This document shows, piece by piece, positions 1-8,510 of a DNA stretch of 64,000 nt. The translations under genes were made by a program, and so were the position numbers. The notes beneath the pieces were generated by a model. The model made no database searches. It saw only the letters and a list, made by a program, of their open reading frames with translations, and was not told the origin of the DNA. The stretch comes from Geobacter sp. (lineage in GTDB: Bacteria; Desulfobacterota; Desulfuromonadia; Geobacterales; Geobacteraceae). The first letter of the stretch is position 1, and the number at the start of each line of letters is the position of its first letter. The DNA is taken from the NCBI GenBank assembly GCA_003490025.1, contig DNJC01000089.1, positions 55,553-119,552 of the forward strand, in the 5' to 3' direction.

Positions 1-2
1 AG

Positions 3-437
3 GAAGTCGCCGTCAAAGCGGCCATGGCGAGGTCCACCGTTCAGGAGGGGGGAGTCTCCGCCGTTTTCCTGGAGTCGAACTCAAACCTGGACCTCATCGC
101 CGCCCTGGAGGCCATACCAGGGAAGTCCGGGAAGTTCGACCCGAAGAGGGTCCAATACTTCCTGGTCTCCAACGCCCTCATCACCGCCTATACCGGAACC
201 GCCATTCAGCCGGCGCCGGACTGCGAGTTCCTGAGGGCGGTGCACCTGGCGGCGACAGCGACCATGAGCGCCGACAACCGTGTCACGCTGTACAACAACT
301 TCCAGCAGCCGGTGACCCTGATCGGCAGGAAGCTGGACAACTGCCAGGTGAAGGTAGACGTCGTCGAAGGGTACAACGTCGGAGGGCGGGTGCTCTTCTC
401 CAACACCGAAGATCTCTGCGTAGCGGGGCTTTACTGA
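3..437 (+). CDS. Hypothetical protein, 5' end cut by window
   Basis: The reading frame is open from the first full codon of the window to a stop at 437, so the true start is probably upstream; the first in-window ATG at 24 has no ribosome binding site before it. The visible part is about 144 residues with no signal peptide, membrane segment or metal motif that I recognise. Two cysteines lie in the C-terminal half. It is followed after 37 bases by a methyltransferase on the same strand, so the two may be co-transcribed. I do not recognise the family and assign no function. Confidence 0.6.
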   Translation, partial: EVAVKAAMARSTVQEGGVSAVFLESNSNLDLIAALEAIPGKSGKFDPKRVQYFLVSNALITAYTGTAIQPAPDCEFLRAVHLAATATMSADNRVTLYNNFQQPVTLIGRKLDNCQVKVDVVEGYNVGGRVLFSNTEDLCVAGLY

Positions 438-474
438 GAAAGAAGCCACACCGCCGCCATGCGACAGGTACTGC

Positions 475-1407
475 ATGAAACGATTTCTGCTCCCGCATCT
501 CATCTGTCCCGCCTGCCTTCCCAAGGAACATCGACTGCTGGTGTCCGTGGACCAGGAAAGAGACGCCGACATCCTGAGCGGCTACCTCTCCTGCAAGAAA
601 TGCCAGCGCCGGTTTCCGATCCGGGAGGGCATCGCCACCCTTCTTCCCGATCCCGACAGCGAAGGTCATTGGCGCTACGAGGATCCCGACACCCTGAACC
701 GCTACCTCTGGAGCCACTATGCCGATCTGCACGGCGACAGGGGGAATGCGCCGGCGCTGGACGCCTGGGCCGGCTGCCTGGCAGAGAGCAGTGAATTCTC
801 TCTCGACGCCGGCTGTTCGGTAGGAAGGATAGTTTTAGAAATGGCGGCCAGAAGCGCGTGGGCCGTGGGATGCGACCTTTCGCAAAACTTCGTCAGGACC
901 GCCCGCCGAGTGGCGCAGGAAAGGAAGATGAAATACTCGCTCCCCCTGGAAGGAAAGTTGCGCGAGACGTTCCAGATCGCCATACCCGAGGCCTTGCGCA
1001 CCGACAACGTCGAGTTCATCGTCGCCGACGCGCTGCGGCTCCCCTTCGCCAGGGAAACCTTCGGGCAGAGCTCGTCATTGAACGTCCTGGACCGTGTCAG
1101 CTATCCCCTCGCCCATCTTTTCGAGATGAACCGGATCGCCGCTGTCAAGGAAGCGTCCTTTCTGTTCGCGTCGCCCTTTTCATGGAGCAGCAGCGAGATA
1201 CCCGAAGAAAGGTGGTTGGGAGGGACGGTGACCGGACCATATGCCGGCAGAGGCATGGAGAACGTCCGGTCATTGCTGGAAGGAAAGGGAAAGGTGCTGG
1301 CGCCGTCCTGGCAGATTTCATTCGCCGCTTCGGTGCAATGGAAGATGCGTTCCCACCGCAACCACTGCGAACTCTTCACCAGCGAGACGATCGTTGCCGA
1401 ACGATAA
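475..1407 (+). CDS. Class I SAM-dependent methyltransferase with N-terminal Trm112-like zinc domain
   Basis: This is a 310-residue predicted cytoplasmic methyltransferase. Residues 10-60 hold two cysteine pairs (CPAC and CKKC) followed by FPIREGIATLLP, the usual layout of a Trm112-like zinc-binding module at the head of bacterial methyltransferases. Around residues 103-120, LDAGCSVGRIVLEMA matches SAM-binding motif I (DxGCxxG), and VEFIVADALRLPFA near residue 180 matches the following acidic and motif-II region. The substrate cannot be told from sequence; small-molecule or lipid methylation is common for this architecture. The ATG lies 37 bases after the upstream gene, with only a weak Shine-Dalgarno sequence. 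Class assignment is solid, substrate unknown. Confidence 0.8.
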   Translation: MKRFLLPHLICPACLPKEHRLLVSVDQERDADILSGYLSCKKCQRRFPIREGIATLLPDPDSEGHWRYEDPDTLNRYLWSHYADLHGDRGNAPALDAWAGCLAESSEFSLDAGCSVGRIVLEMAARSAWAVGCDLSQNFVRTARRVAQERKMKYSLPLEGKLRETFQIAIPEALRTDNVEFIVADALRLPFARETFGQSSSLNVLDRVSYPLAHLFEMNRIAAVKEASFLFASPFSWSSSEIPEERWLGGTVTGPYAGRGMENVRSLLEGKGKVLAPSWQISFAASVQWKMRSHRNHCELFTSETIVAER

Positions 1408-1506
1408 TGATGCCCTTGGTCTGCGGCAGGTTACTGTGGTGGGGCGAGTCGTTGCTGGTGCAGGGATTACCGGAAAGGCGACTAATGGGGAGAGGTTACA
1501 GAGTAT

Positions 1507-1824
1507 CTACTGCTTTTGGTATAAGATCACACCGACCCGCCTGATATGATCGATCAAGTCGGCGTTGTCGATCTCGTGCAGCAGCGAGAGGTCTATCTTG
1601 TAAGGCAACAAGAGGTCGTCCAGGTTATTCTCGATTTGCAATTGCAGGGAATGCGTCACCTCGCTCCCGACAATTGTCAGATCTATATCGGAACCGTTTC
1701 GGCAATTCCCCATGGCACGCGAACCGTAAAGAACCACCTGTTCTATCTGGGGATAGCTTCTGAAAACAGAGCTGATCTTGTCAATGGTGCTTTCTTTCAG
1801 TCCGAATTTCATACGAAATTTCAC
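1507..1824 (-). CDS. MNT-type minimal nucleotidyltransferase (antitoxin of HEPN/MNT pair)
   Basis: This 105-residue protein is a minimal nucleotidyltransferase. The signature is GSRAMGNCRNGSDIDL around residues 34-49: a GS pair followed by two aspartates in DxD spacing, which bind metal and nucleotide in DNA polymerase beta-fold enzymes. Family knowledge: MNT partners neutralise HEPN toxins, in characterised cases by AMPylating them. The gene overlaps the upstream HEPN-like gene by 4 bases (ATGA type), so the two are translationally coupled, HEPN first. The catalytic residues look intact. Role as antitoxin is inferred from the pairing. Confidence 0.85.
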   Translation of the reverse strand: MKFRMKFGLKESTIDKISSVFRSYPQIEQVVLYGSRAMGNCRNGSDIDLTIVGSEVTHSLQLQIENNLDDLLLPYKIDLSLLHEIDNADLIDHIRRVGVILYQKQ

Positions 1825-2237
1825 CTGTCATCCAAGGACGACAGTTTCTCACGCAAAGAGACGAACAGCGGGAAGTGATGCTCGAAAACATTTCGGGCGA
1901 TTTCCCGAGCAGTAGCCTCGTTGTAGGTGTGCGAGGTTTTGTTCCTGTCCACGAACATCTCCATCCACCTTTCCCCGTCGTCTATCAGACCGGCGGTGAA
2001 GGCCTCCCTGATGGCATCCCTTGAACCGTAGATATTCTTGTTCCCCTGGTGGACCAGGAAGTCCTTCAGAACATTCCAGGCAAGCTCATAGGTGTATTCA
2101 AAGGCCTGAATCAACCCTTGCTCCTCCAGTTCGTTCAATTCGCCCTTTTCGATAAACTTGCTGAGCTGAGCCAGAGCCTTCTTGAAGTTGGCAAACCTCT
2201 GCTGCCAGCGAACATCAGCATCGGGATTATTGATCAC
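1821..2237 (-). CDS. HI0074-family HEPN protein (toxin partner of MNT)
   Basis: This 138-residue, mostly helical protein resembles the HI0074 nucleotidyltransferase substrate-binding family, now grouped with HEPN proteins. The HEPN RNase motif Rx4H is visible as RNKTSH near residue 98, so the predicted RNase centre is present. The start is GTG at 2237, preceded by a good Shine-Dalgarno sequence (gaggaggg). It overlaps the MNT gene by 4 bases. In the known HEPN/MNT systems the HEPN protein cleaves RNA and MNT inactivates it; whether this pair is an active toxin-antitoxin module is inference. Confidence 0.83.
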   Translation of the reverse strand: MINNPDADVRWQQRFANFKKALAQLSKFIEKGELNELEEQGLIQAFEYTYELAWNVLKDFLVHQGNKNIYGSRDAIREAFTAGLIDDGERWMEMFVDRNKTSHTYNEATAREIARNVFEHHFPLFVSLREKLSSLDDR

Positions 2238-2340
2238 GATCCCTCCTCAAGTGATATGCAAGTCGTCGGCAATGCTACCACATGCACAATGCCGAAGCAA
2301 TTCAGTTGTCGCGCGAATGGGGTTCCCCAAGTTTTAGGCC

Positions 2341-2428
2341 TTTTTTTGTGTCTTTTGTGCCTTTTTGTGGCAATCCGGTTTCAGGTTTGAAGTCTAGATT
2401 TTTCCGTGTCTTTCTGCTTTTTGGTGGC
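2341..2428. repeat. Two direct copies of a T-rich ~30-bp intergenic repeat
   Basis: Positions 2341-2371 and 2399-2428 are two imperfect direct copies of a T-rich sequence with the pattern TTTGTGTCTTTTGTGCCTTTTTGTGGC. They lie in the 285-bp gap between the HEPN gene and the oxidoreductase. No gene was found here. Confidence 0.6.
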
Positions 2429-2522
2429 GTTCTCCGGTATAGTGCCCTTTCCCCGAACTCTGCTAGACTTGAACCTCGTATTTTCAATTTTTGACAATTT
2501 TTTAAGGCCGATCGGGGATGAC

Positions 2523-3950
2523 ATGGCGGTAAAAGAGGCTCTCGATGCCGTAGTGGTAGGTTCTGGACCGAACGGGCTCGCTGCCGCGATCACCCTGGCG
2601 CGAGCCGGGCTCTCGGTGACCCTCTTCGAGAAGCGCGATACCATCGGCGGCGGGACCAGGACCGAAGAACTCACCCTCCCCGGCTTCCTGCACGACGTCT
2701 GTTCCGCCGTGCATACCCTTGGCGTCGCATCCCCCTTTTTCCAGTCTCTCCCGCTGCAGGACCACGGCCTGGAATGGCTCCATCCCGAGGTGCAACTCGC
2801 CCATCCACTCCCGGACGGGACTGCTGCGCGGCTCTATAGAACTGTCGAAGAGACCGCCGTGAGGCTTGGAACGGATGCGGCCGCCTACCGGCGCCTGATG
2901 AATCCCTTGGTCCGCCGCTGGCCGGGGCTCGCTCCGGATCTCCTCGCGCCGCTCCACTTTCCGCAGCACCCCCTGCAGTTCGCCCTTTTCGGCATCGAGG
3001 GGCTGCTGCCGTCCAACCTCCTCGGACGTCTCTGCTTCAAAACCCCTGCCGCGCAGGCTCTCTTCGCCGGCCTTTCGGCCCACTCCTTCCTGCCACTCAA
3101 CCGCCCTCTTTCCGCGGCGTTCGGGCTGATTCTCGGGACGCTGGGACACGTGGCGGGATGGCCGGTAGCCAAAGGCGGCTCCCGGACCGTAACCGCAGCC
3201 ATGGCCTCGTATTTGCGCTCGCTCAAGGGCGAGATCGTAACGGGGCAAGAGATAGCATCGCTGCACGACCTCCCTCCGGCACGCATCACCATGCTCGACG
3301 TGACCCCTCGTCAGCTCCTCGCCCTGGCGGGCGACGATATCCCGGACGGCTACCGGCGCAAGCTGAATGATTACCGGTACGGCCCGGGGGTCTTCAAGGT
3401 CGACTGGGCGCTGAAGGAAGCCATCCCCTGGACCGCGGCAGGATGCAGGCGTGCGGCCACCGTCCATCTAGGCGGGACTGCGGAAGAGCTCTCCAATGGG
3501 GAAAGCGAGATATGGCAGGGGAAACATCCGGAGCGACCGTTCGTGCTGTTGGTGCAACCAAGCGTCGTCGACCCGACGCGCGCTCCCGGCGGAAACCACG
3601 TTGGCTGGGCGTACTGCCACGTCCCCAACGGTTCCACCTTCGACATGACGCAGCGGATCGAGGCGCAGGTGGAACGTTTCGCACCGGGGTTCCGCAGCCT
3701 GATCCTCGCGCGCCACACGAGAAACTGCGTCGAGTACGAACGGTACAACCCCAACTTCGTGGGCGGCGACATCAACGGCGGCGTCCAGGATCTGCGCCAG
3801 TTCCTGGCCCGGCCGACGCTCTTCTCGCCGTACCAGACGGCACTGAAAGGAGTCTATCTCTGTTCCTCCAGCACCCCGCCCGGCGGAGGGGTGCACGGGA
3901 TGTGCGGCTACCATGCCGCGAGTTGTGCCATAAAAACCCTGAAAACCTGA
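2523..3950 (+). CDS. FAD-dependent oxidoreductase, CrtI/phytoene-dehydrogenase-like
   Basis: This 475-residue flavoprotein opens with VVVGSGPNGLAAAITLARAG at residues 10-29, a Rossmann dinucleotide-binding motif (GxGxxG), followed by an acidic strand end (LFEKRD) and GGGTRTEE, typical of the CrtI/amine-oxidase superfamily. Near the C-terminus GGGVHGMCGYHAA matches the second FAD contact of phytoene-desaturase-like enzymes and PYROXD2 homologues. I chose ATG 2523 because the Rossmann motif starts 9 residues later and a purine-rich site precedes it; the longer frame from 2406 runs through the T-rich repeat. No carotenoid genes are nearby, so the substrate is unknown. It may be co-transcribed with the next gene, 57 bases downstream. 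Confidence 0.82.
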   Translation: MAVKEALDAVVVGSGPNGLAAAITLARAGLSVTLFEKRDTIGGGTRTEELTLPGFLHDVCSAVHTLGVASPFFQSLPLQDHGLEWLHPEVQLAHPLPDGTAARLYRTVEETAVRLGTDAAAYRRLMNPLVRRWPGLAPDLLAPLHFPQHPLQFALFGIEGLLPSNLLGRLCFKTPAAQALFAGLSAHSFLPLNRPLSAAFGLILGTLGHVAGWPVAKGGSRTVTAAMASYLRSLKGEIVTGQEIASLHDLPPARITMLDVTPRQLLALAGDDIPDGYRRKLNDYRYGPGVFKVDWALKEAIPWTAAGCRRAATVHLGGTAEELSNGESEIWQGKHPERPFVLLVQPSVVDPTRAPGGNHVGWAYCHVPNGSTFDMTQRIEAQVERFAPGFRSLILARHTRNCVEYERYNPNFVGGDINGGVQDLRQFLARPTLFSPYQTALKGVYLCSSSTPPGGGVHGMCGYHAASCAIKTLKT

Positions 3951-4007
3951 AAGCAGTTCTCAGAAGTTCTCAGATTTTCTCCGTGGCTAACGGTTTTCGG
4001 AGGACCT

Positions 4008-5471
4008 ATGATGCATAACGACACCGGTTACTGGATCGTCCGCCTGCTCCTCCAGCGGGGGCTCGGTTTCATCTACCTGATGGCGTTTCTCGTGGCGCTG
4101 AACCAGTTCCGCCCGCTCTGCGGAGAAAACGGACTGCTTCCCGCCCAATACTACATGCGACTGGTACCCTTCCGGGAGGCCCCCAGTATCTTCTACTTCC
4201 TCAAGGGCGACCGCGCCTACCATCTCTGCGCCATCCTCGGCGTCATCCTTTCTCTTCTCACCGTCACCGGCATCTCCGAACAGTACGGAACAGCCGTGTC
4301 GATGCTGGTCTGGTTCCTGCTCTGGGTCATCTACCTCTCCTTCGTGAACATCGGCCAGACCTTCTATGCCTTCGGGTGGGAATCGCTGCTCCTGGAGAGC
4401 GGTTTTCTCGCCATGTTTCTCGGTCCCGCCGCGACGCAGCCGAGCGCGGCCGTCATCTGGCTCTTCCGCTGGCTGGCATTCCGCATCATGTTCGGTGCGG
4501 GACTCATCAAGCTGCGCGGCGACGAATGCTGGCGCGATCTCACCTGCCTCGACTATCACTTCGAATCGCAGCCGATGCCCAACCCTCTCAGCCGGTTCTT
4601 CCACCGCCTCCCCGCGTCGGTGCACAAGGCCGGCGTGCTCTTCAACCACCTGGCGGAGGTAGCCCTCCCCATTCTCTTTTTCGCGCCTCAACCCGTGGCC
4701 GCCGTCGCGTCGGCGGGGTGCCTCCTCTTCCTACTCTCCATCATCGTCAGCGGCAACTTCGCCTGGCTCAACTGGCTCACCGCCATCATCTGCCTCAGCC
4801 CCCTCGGCGGCGACCGCATCGCCGCATGGCTGAGCCTGGAGCCGCCGCCGTTCATCCCGCAGCCGCCGCTCTTCCAAGCGCTCACCTGGGGGCTTGTCGT
4901 CCTGGTTGCCGTGAGGAGCGTGGAGCCGGTCAGGAACCTGATCTCGAAACAGCAGATCATGAACACCTCTTTCGATCCGTTCCACCTGGTCAATACCTAC
5001 GGGGCATTCGGCAGCATCACGCGGGAGCGTTACGAGATCGTTCTGGAGGGGACCGACGAAGAGAAGGTGACGGAAGAAACCGACTGGAGGGCGTACGAGT
5101 TTCGCGGCAAGCCCGGCGACCCGCAGCGGATGCCGCCGTTCATAGCGCCGTACCACCTGCGTCTCGACTGGCTGATGTGGTTCGAGGCGATGCCGTCCAT
5201 GGGAGGGCATTCCCGCTGGTTCATCCACCTGGTGATAAAGCTCCTCCAGGAAGACCGCCAGACGCTCGGCCTTCTGTCGAAAAACCCCTTCCCGCACCAT
5301 CCGCCGCGCTTCATCCGGGCGCTCTATTACCGCTACACCTACGGGAAGGACAAATGGTGGGACCGCGAACTGGTCGGAGACCATCTCCCGCCGCTGTCGC
5401 TAGAAGACAACGCCCTGAAGCTGGTCCTGGCAAGGTATGAAAAGAGCATTGCCCCTTTACTCCAATCGTAA
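4008..5471 (+). CDS. Lipase maturation factor (LMF) family membrane protein
   Basis: This is a 487-residue integral membrane protein. The N-terminal two thirds hold several hydrophobic segments, for example near residues 18-32, 70-90, 95-115, 130-160 and 215-260. The C-terminal third is soluble and contains YEFRGKPGDP and APYHLRLDWLMWF, sequences characteristic of the lipase maturation factor family (DUF1222), where animal LMF1 helps fold lipases in the ER. The bacterial role is not established. ATG 4008 (or 4011) follows ggaggacct. Family identification is strong; function is unknown. Confidence 0.82.
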   Translation: MMHNDTGYWIVRLLLQRGLGFIYLMAFLVALNQFRPLCGENGLLPAQYYMRLVPFREAPSIFYFLKGDRAYHLCAILGVILSLLTVTGISEQYGTAVSMLVWFLLWVIYLSFVNIGQTFYAFGWESLLLESGFLAMFLGPAATQPSAAVIWLFRWLAFRIMFGAGLIKLRGDECWRDLTCLDYHFESQPMPNPLSRFFHRLPASVHKAGVLFNHLAEVALPILFFAPQPVAAVASAGCLLFLLSIIVSGNFAWLNWLTAIICLSPLGGDRIAAWLSLEPPPFIPQPPLFQALTWGLVVLVAVRSVEPVRNLISKQQIMNTSFDPFHLVNTYGAFGSITRERYEIVLEGTDEEKVTEETDWRAYEFRGKPGDPQRMPPFIAPYHLRLDWLMWFEAMPSMGGHSRWFIHLVIKLLQEDRQTLGLLSKNPFPHHPPRFIRALYYRYTYGKDKWWDRELVGDHLPPLSLEDNALKLVLARYEKSIAPLLQS

Positions 5472-5538
5472 CCAAAGCACCACATTTTTGTAACTTCGAT
5501 CTGTTAGGTTCGCGGCAACCAACAAGGAGGAGTCGCGA

Positions 5539-5976
5539 ATGTGGAGAGAAAATTCTATCGACCTGAAGTTGACACGCTTTTACGAGATGTCCGCCCGTGC
5601 GGCATTGTCACTGTTGATCGTCGTCATACTGCTTGCCATCGTCGCAGGTATCGGCTGCACGTTCTACGACATGCGCCTGATCTTTCGGCAGGATTTCCAC
5701 AGTGCGTTCAAGACCATTATGGTGGATATGCTGACAGTACTGGCTATCGTTGAAGTTCTGCGTACCGCACTTGCCTACTTCACCGAAGGAAGGGTTAAAG
5801 TCACCTACATCATCGATACCGTCATCGTGACGGTCCTCACCGAGGTAATGGCTTTCTGGTACAAAAACATAGACTGGAACGAAGTAGCCATGACCATTGC
5901 GCTGGTTCTGTCGCTCGCCTTCGTCAGGATTATAGCGGTCAGGTTTTCACCAGCCGGTCTGAGGAAGGAACTATAA
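5539..5976 (+). CDS. PsiE-like phosphate-starvation-inducible family membrane protein
   Basis: This 145-residue protein has four hydrophobic segments, at about residues 20-42, 58-78, 90-108 and 115-133, and conserved acidic and arginine residues between them (FTEGRVKVTYIIDT), as in the PsiE family of inner-membrane proteins. The biochemical role of PsiE is not known; it is phosphate-starvation induced in E. coli. The start is set by a strong Shine-Dalgarno sequence (aaggaggag) before ATG 5539. No Pho box was recognised upstream. Confidence 0.75.
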   Translation: MWRENSIDLKLTRFYEMSARAALSLLIVVILLAIVAGIGCTFYDMRLIFRQDFHSAFKTIMVDMLTVLAIVEVLRTALAYFTEGRVKVTYIIDTVIVTVLTEVMAFWYKNIDWNEVAMTIALVLSLAFVRIIAVRFSPAGLRKEL

Positions 5977-5983
5977 GAGACGG

Positions 5984-6028
5984 AAAACGCCCATGACCGC
6001 TATGATTGCTACACATAGGTCATGGGCG
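5984..6028 (-). terminator. Convergent-gene hairpin, likely terminator of the VOC gene
   Basis: Positions 5988-5998 and 6018-6028 form a perfect 11-bp inverted repeat (CGCCCATGACC / GGTCATGGGCG). On the minus strand the stem is followed by four T. It lies between two convergent genes and probably ends the minus-strand VOC transcript. Confidence 0.5.
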
Positions 6029-6058
6029 CCCTGTGTCAGTGACACTTACGGCAGAAGA

Positions 6059-6532
6059 TTAACCTTTCGGCATTTTGGCAAATGCCACCTTGGCCCCTTC
6101 CTTGATCTCTTCGGGACTCAGGTCCCTCGTGTGGGTCGCCAGCATCCAGTTGTAACCGAAGGGATCTTGCAACGAACCGGCGCGATCCCCCCAGAACATC
6201 TCCTGAACCTCCATCTGTACCGTGGCTCCCGCTTCTACGGCCCGTCTGAAGGCGGCGTCGACGTTCTCGACGTAGAGGTAGAAGCTGATCGGAGAGCCCC
6301 CCATGCTTTCGGCGCTCTTGCAGTTTTCTTGCGGATTCTCATCTCCCATCATGATGATGGAGTCACCCACCAGTACCTCGGCGTGCATTACCCCCTTCCC
6401 GTCCGGCCCCGGCATGGCGTACCTCTCCTGGGCTCCGAACGCGTTCTTATAGAAATCAATCGCCTTGCGGCAGTCCTTGAACATGAACATCGGCGTGACA
6501 CTTCGAAATCCTTCCGGAATAGGCTTTGTCAT
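6059..6532 (-). CDS. VOC superfamily (glyoxalase/PhnB-like) protein
   Basis: This 157-residue protein belongs to the vicinal-oxygen-chelate superfamily. Its pattern is that of PhnB/YdcJ-like members: VTPMFMFKDCRKAIDFYKNAF at the N-terminus, HAEVLVGDSIIMMGDE in the middle, and a second half with FYLYVENVDAAFRRAVEAGA ending in GDRAGSLQDPFGYNW. The start at 6532 is chosen because the family begins here and the site aggaggttt precedes it; the longer frame adds 17 unrelated residues. The substrate is unknown. Confidence 0.83.
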   Translation of the reverse strand: MTKPIPEGFRSVTPMFMFKDCRKAIDFYKNAFGAQERYAMPGPDGKGVMHAEVLVGDSIIMMGDENPQENCKSAESMGGSPISFYLYVENVDAAFRRAVEAGATVQMEVQEMFWGDRAGSLQDPFGYNWMLATHTRDLSPEEIKEGAKVAFAKMPKG

Positions 6533-6722
6533 GATAAACCTCCTGTTTCTGCGGGGTTTTTTGCTTTCCTCCTCCTGGTTCAAGGATAGGTCTTCGGGAC
6601 GGATTTTGTCAACACCCCTCCTCCCCCATCAGGCCGACAGCCGCTCCTTCCGGGTCTCCTTGGCTTAATTGGGTAGAATTCTACAAGTGCGACAAAGCCA
6701 CGACAAGGTGAAAGGAGGAACC

Positions 6723-6971
6723 ATGGCACAGAGGATAACCGTCACCTGCTACGCCGGGTACAAGGCGGACGAACGGCCGACGTCGTTCAAGCTCGAAGAG
6801 CGAACCTTTGCGGTGCAGGAAGTCATCGACCGCTGGTACGACCAGGACAGCAACTACTTCGAGGTCGTCGTGGAAGATGGCAGCCAGTACCTGCTGCGGC
6901 ACGATCTGAACTATGATGCATGGGAGCTGGTGCAGCAGCGGGATCCGGAAGGGGAAGACGAAAACCTTTAG
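6723..6971 (+). CDS. Conserved small cytoplasmic protein
   Basis: An 82-residue acidic protein with no cysteine motif apart from one Cys near residue 9 and no membrane segment. The start is fixed by an excellent ribosome binding site (gaaaggagg) 6 bases before ATG 6723. It resembles small uncharacterised proteins common in Geobacter genomes, but I cannot name a domain. It is flanked by a divergent VOC gene and a convergent lspA. Confidence 0.65.
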   Translation: MAQRITVTCYAGYKADERPTSFKLEERTFAVQEVIDRWYDQDSNYFEVVVEDGSQYLLRHDLNYDAWELVQQRDPEGEDENL

Positions 6972-7085
6972 CGCAGAGAACGCCAAGGACCGCGAAGTAG
7001 GCAAGGGGAGATAAGGGTTTTAAATCCTGGATTTCTTAGTTTTCTCTGCGTTCTCAGCGCGCAGTCCCAGCGTTCTCCGCGTAAC
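6971..7085. repeat. Palindromic intergenic element of the TTCTCTGCG/TTCTCCGCG type
   Basis: This gap contains GCGCAGAGAACGC at its left end and TTTTCTCTGCGTTCTCAGCG and GCGTTCTCCGCGTAAC at its right end, so the arms can pair. The same GCGTTCTCCGCGTAAC-like word recurs at 51063-51152. It lies between convergent genes. Confidence 0.55.
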
Positions 7086-7098
7086 CGCTTCTGGTTGG

Positions 7099-7599
7099 TT
7101 AATTGGTGGAGTGAACGGTGGAATTTTTCATTTGATGTACCAGCAGCCATATCACCCCGAAGGTGATGGCGATGTCGGCAACGTTGAAGATGCCGGTCCT
7201 CAAAGGGCCTATCCCGACATTCATGAAGTCGATGACACCTCCATGGTTGTAGATCCGGTCCAGGATATTGGCTATGCCGCCTCCGACGATCAGCGAAACG
7301 GCCACCGTCTCGGTTCTTGAGGCTCTGTTCGATAAAAACAGGTAACCGATCAGTCCGGTCAATGCAAAGCCGGCAAGGACAATGAAGACCAGGAACCTGG
7401 TATGTTCGTCAGCCCCCGCCCCAAGCCCCAGAAATGCGCCGTGATTTTCAACATACTGAAGCCTCAGCACATCGTGCAGAAATGAATGCAGTTCACCGTA
7501 CGCGAGATTCCTGCGCACGATGTTCTTCGTCACCTGGTCACACCCTACAGAAGACAGCAACGTTAAAAACGTGATCACGGCCTTAGTTACTCTTTCCAT
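7099..7599 (-). CDS. lspA: Lipoprotein signal peptidase (signal peptidase II)
   Basis: LspA cleaves signal peptides from diacylglyceryl-modified prolipoproteins in the inner membrane. This 166-residue protein shows the family landmarks: CDQVTK near residue 20, ENHGAFLG near residue 52, GGGIANILDRI with the first catalytic aspartate near residue 113, and FNVADIAITFG with the second near residue 142. Four transmembrane helices are expected and hydrophobic segments fit. The start ATG 7599 follows ggaagga. It stands alone here, not next to ileS as in many genomes, so it may be a second lspA copy. Confidence 0.93.
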   Translation of the reverse strand: MERVTKAVITFLTLLSSVGCDQVTKNIVRRNLAYGELHSFLHDVLRLQYVENHGAFLGLGAGADEHTRFLVFIVLAGFALTGLIGYLFLSNRASRTETVAVSLIVGGGIANILDRIYNHGGVIDFMNVGIGPLRTGIFNVADIAITFGVIWLLVHQMKNSTVHSTN

Positions 7600-7792
7600 G
7601 CAGTCCTTCCGAAGCTAAAGATCTCCCCTGACATGCCTGGCAATGTAGAACATTTCATGCCGTTCAGCAAGAGGAGACAGCGCCAAAGTATGAGTTGGTT
7701 CGGGAATTTCAAGTGACTGACTCTTAACCCCAACATTTCTTGCTTTACATTACAATAAACCCACATACAATATTAGCAGCCACTCACCAGCA

Positions 7793-7823
7793 GCCCCCTG
7801 GCAAACTTAACGGGGGCATTTTT
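7793..7823 (+). terminator. GC hairpin plus T-run upstream of the 7868 gene
   Basis: GCCCCC (7793-7798) pairs with GGGGGC (7812-7817), followed by five T (7819-7823). No plus-strand gene ends nearby, so it sits in the possible leader of the small gene at 7868 and may attenuate it. Confidence 0.5.
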
Positions 7824-7867
7824 GTCTCAGCGGCTTCTGTCGTGGCACAAAAGAGCGGAGGAATCCC

Positions 7868-8224
7868 ATGAATGCCCAGTACCGGATCGTCAACGAGTGC
7901 CTGCAGTTGCTTAAGCGAAGCGATATTTCCCAGGTTAAAAAGCTGCGGGTTGAGATCCAGCTGATCCAGCTGAAAAGGCTGATTCTCAAAGACGACCGCC
8001 CTGACCGTTTAACATGCGGTTCCTGCCGCGAGGAATCTTTCGATGGACTGCTCCTCGCTTTTAGAAACATTTGCAACGGAGGGGGAGGCGGAAATACTGC
8101 AAGCGACCTTATGCAACTTATTGGCGGCATCATTGGGAACCTTTCTTCGGCGGATGGTGGGGAAGAACTGCAATCCATGAAAACGCCTCACAAGCGGCTG
8201 GTACCGACGGCGAACTGCGATTAA
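7868..8224 (+). CDS. Hypothetical small protein with CxxC and Gly-run
   Basis: This 118-residue protein has a helical, basic N-terminal half, a CGSC pair near residue 51, and a GGGGG run near residue 73 followed by a hydrophobic LMQLIGGIIGNL segment. A strong ribosome binding site (gcggagga) precedes ATG 7868. Twenty-five bases later a second small cysteine-rich gene begins, so they probably form an operon. I do not recognise either family. Confidence 0.55.
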   Translation: MNAQYRIVNECLQLLKRSDISQVKKLRVEIQLIQLKRLILKDDRPDRLTCGSCREESFDGLLLAFRNICNGGGGGNTASDLMQLIGGIIGNLSSADGGEELQSMKTPHKRLVPTANCD

Positions 8225-8249
8225 ACCCTTGTGGACATGAGGAGGCAAA

Positions 8250-8510
8250 ATGTCAATTTGTTCGAGTTGCTGCGGGAATAGAGTAACTAGCTGTACCGCG
8301 TGTGATGGGAATGGCAATCGGTACTATGTCCCAGTCCTTGACATATGGGATTCCGATTGCTCGGTCTGCCACGGCAGTGGTCTTGTTACATGTACAACAT
8401 GCCATGGCACCGGTGTTACCAGCAGCAGGAAGACCGTTCCACTTAGCTTGGATACGCCCTTTTCAGGACGCTACCTTCTCAAAGAGGGAAAGGATCGGCT
8501 TGATCTATAG
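8250..8510 (+). CDS. Small DnaJ-type zinc-finger-like protein (CxxCxGxG repeats)
   Basis: This 86-residue protein is dominated by cysteine pairs in the spacing of the DnaJ central zinc domain: CSSCCGN, CTACDGNGN, CSVCHGSG and CTTCHGTG. Four such units usually bind two zinc ions. There is no J domain. It starts at ATG 8250 after gaggaggc and follows the 7868 gene closely. Proteins of this kind often act as adaptor or chaperone-like factors, but nothing in the context identifies a partner. Confidence 0.65.
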   Translation: MSICSSCCGNRVTSCTACDGNGNRYYVPVLDIWDSDCSVCHGSGLVTCTTCHGTGVTSSRKTVPLSLDTPFSGRYLLKEGKDRLDL

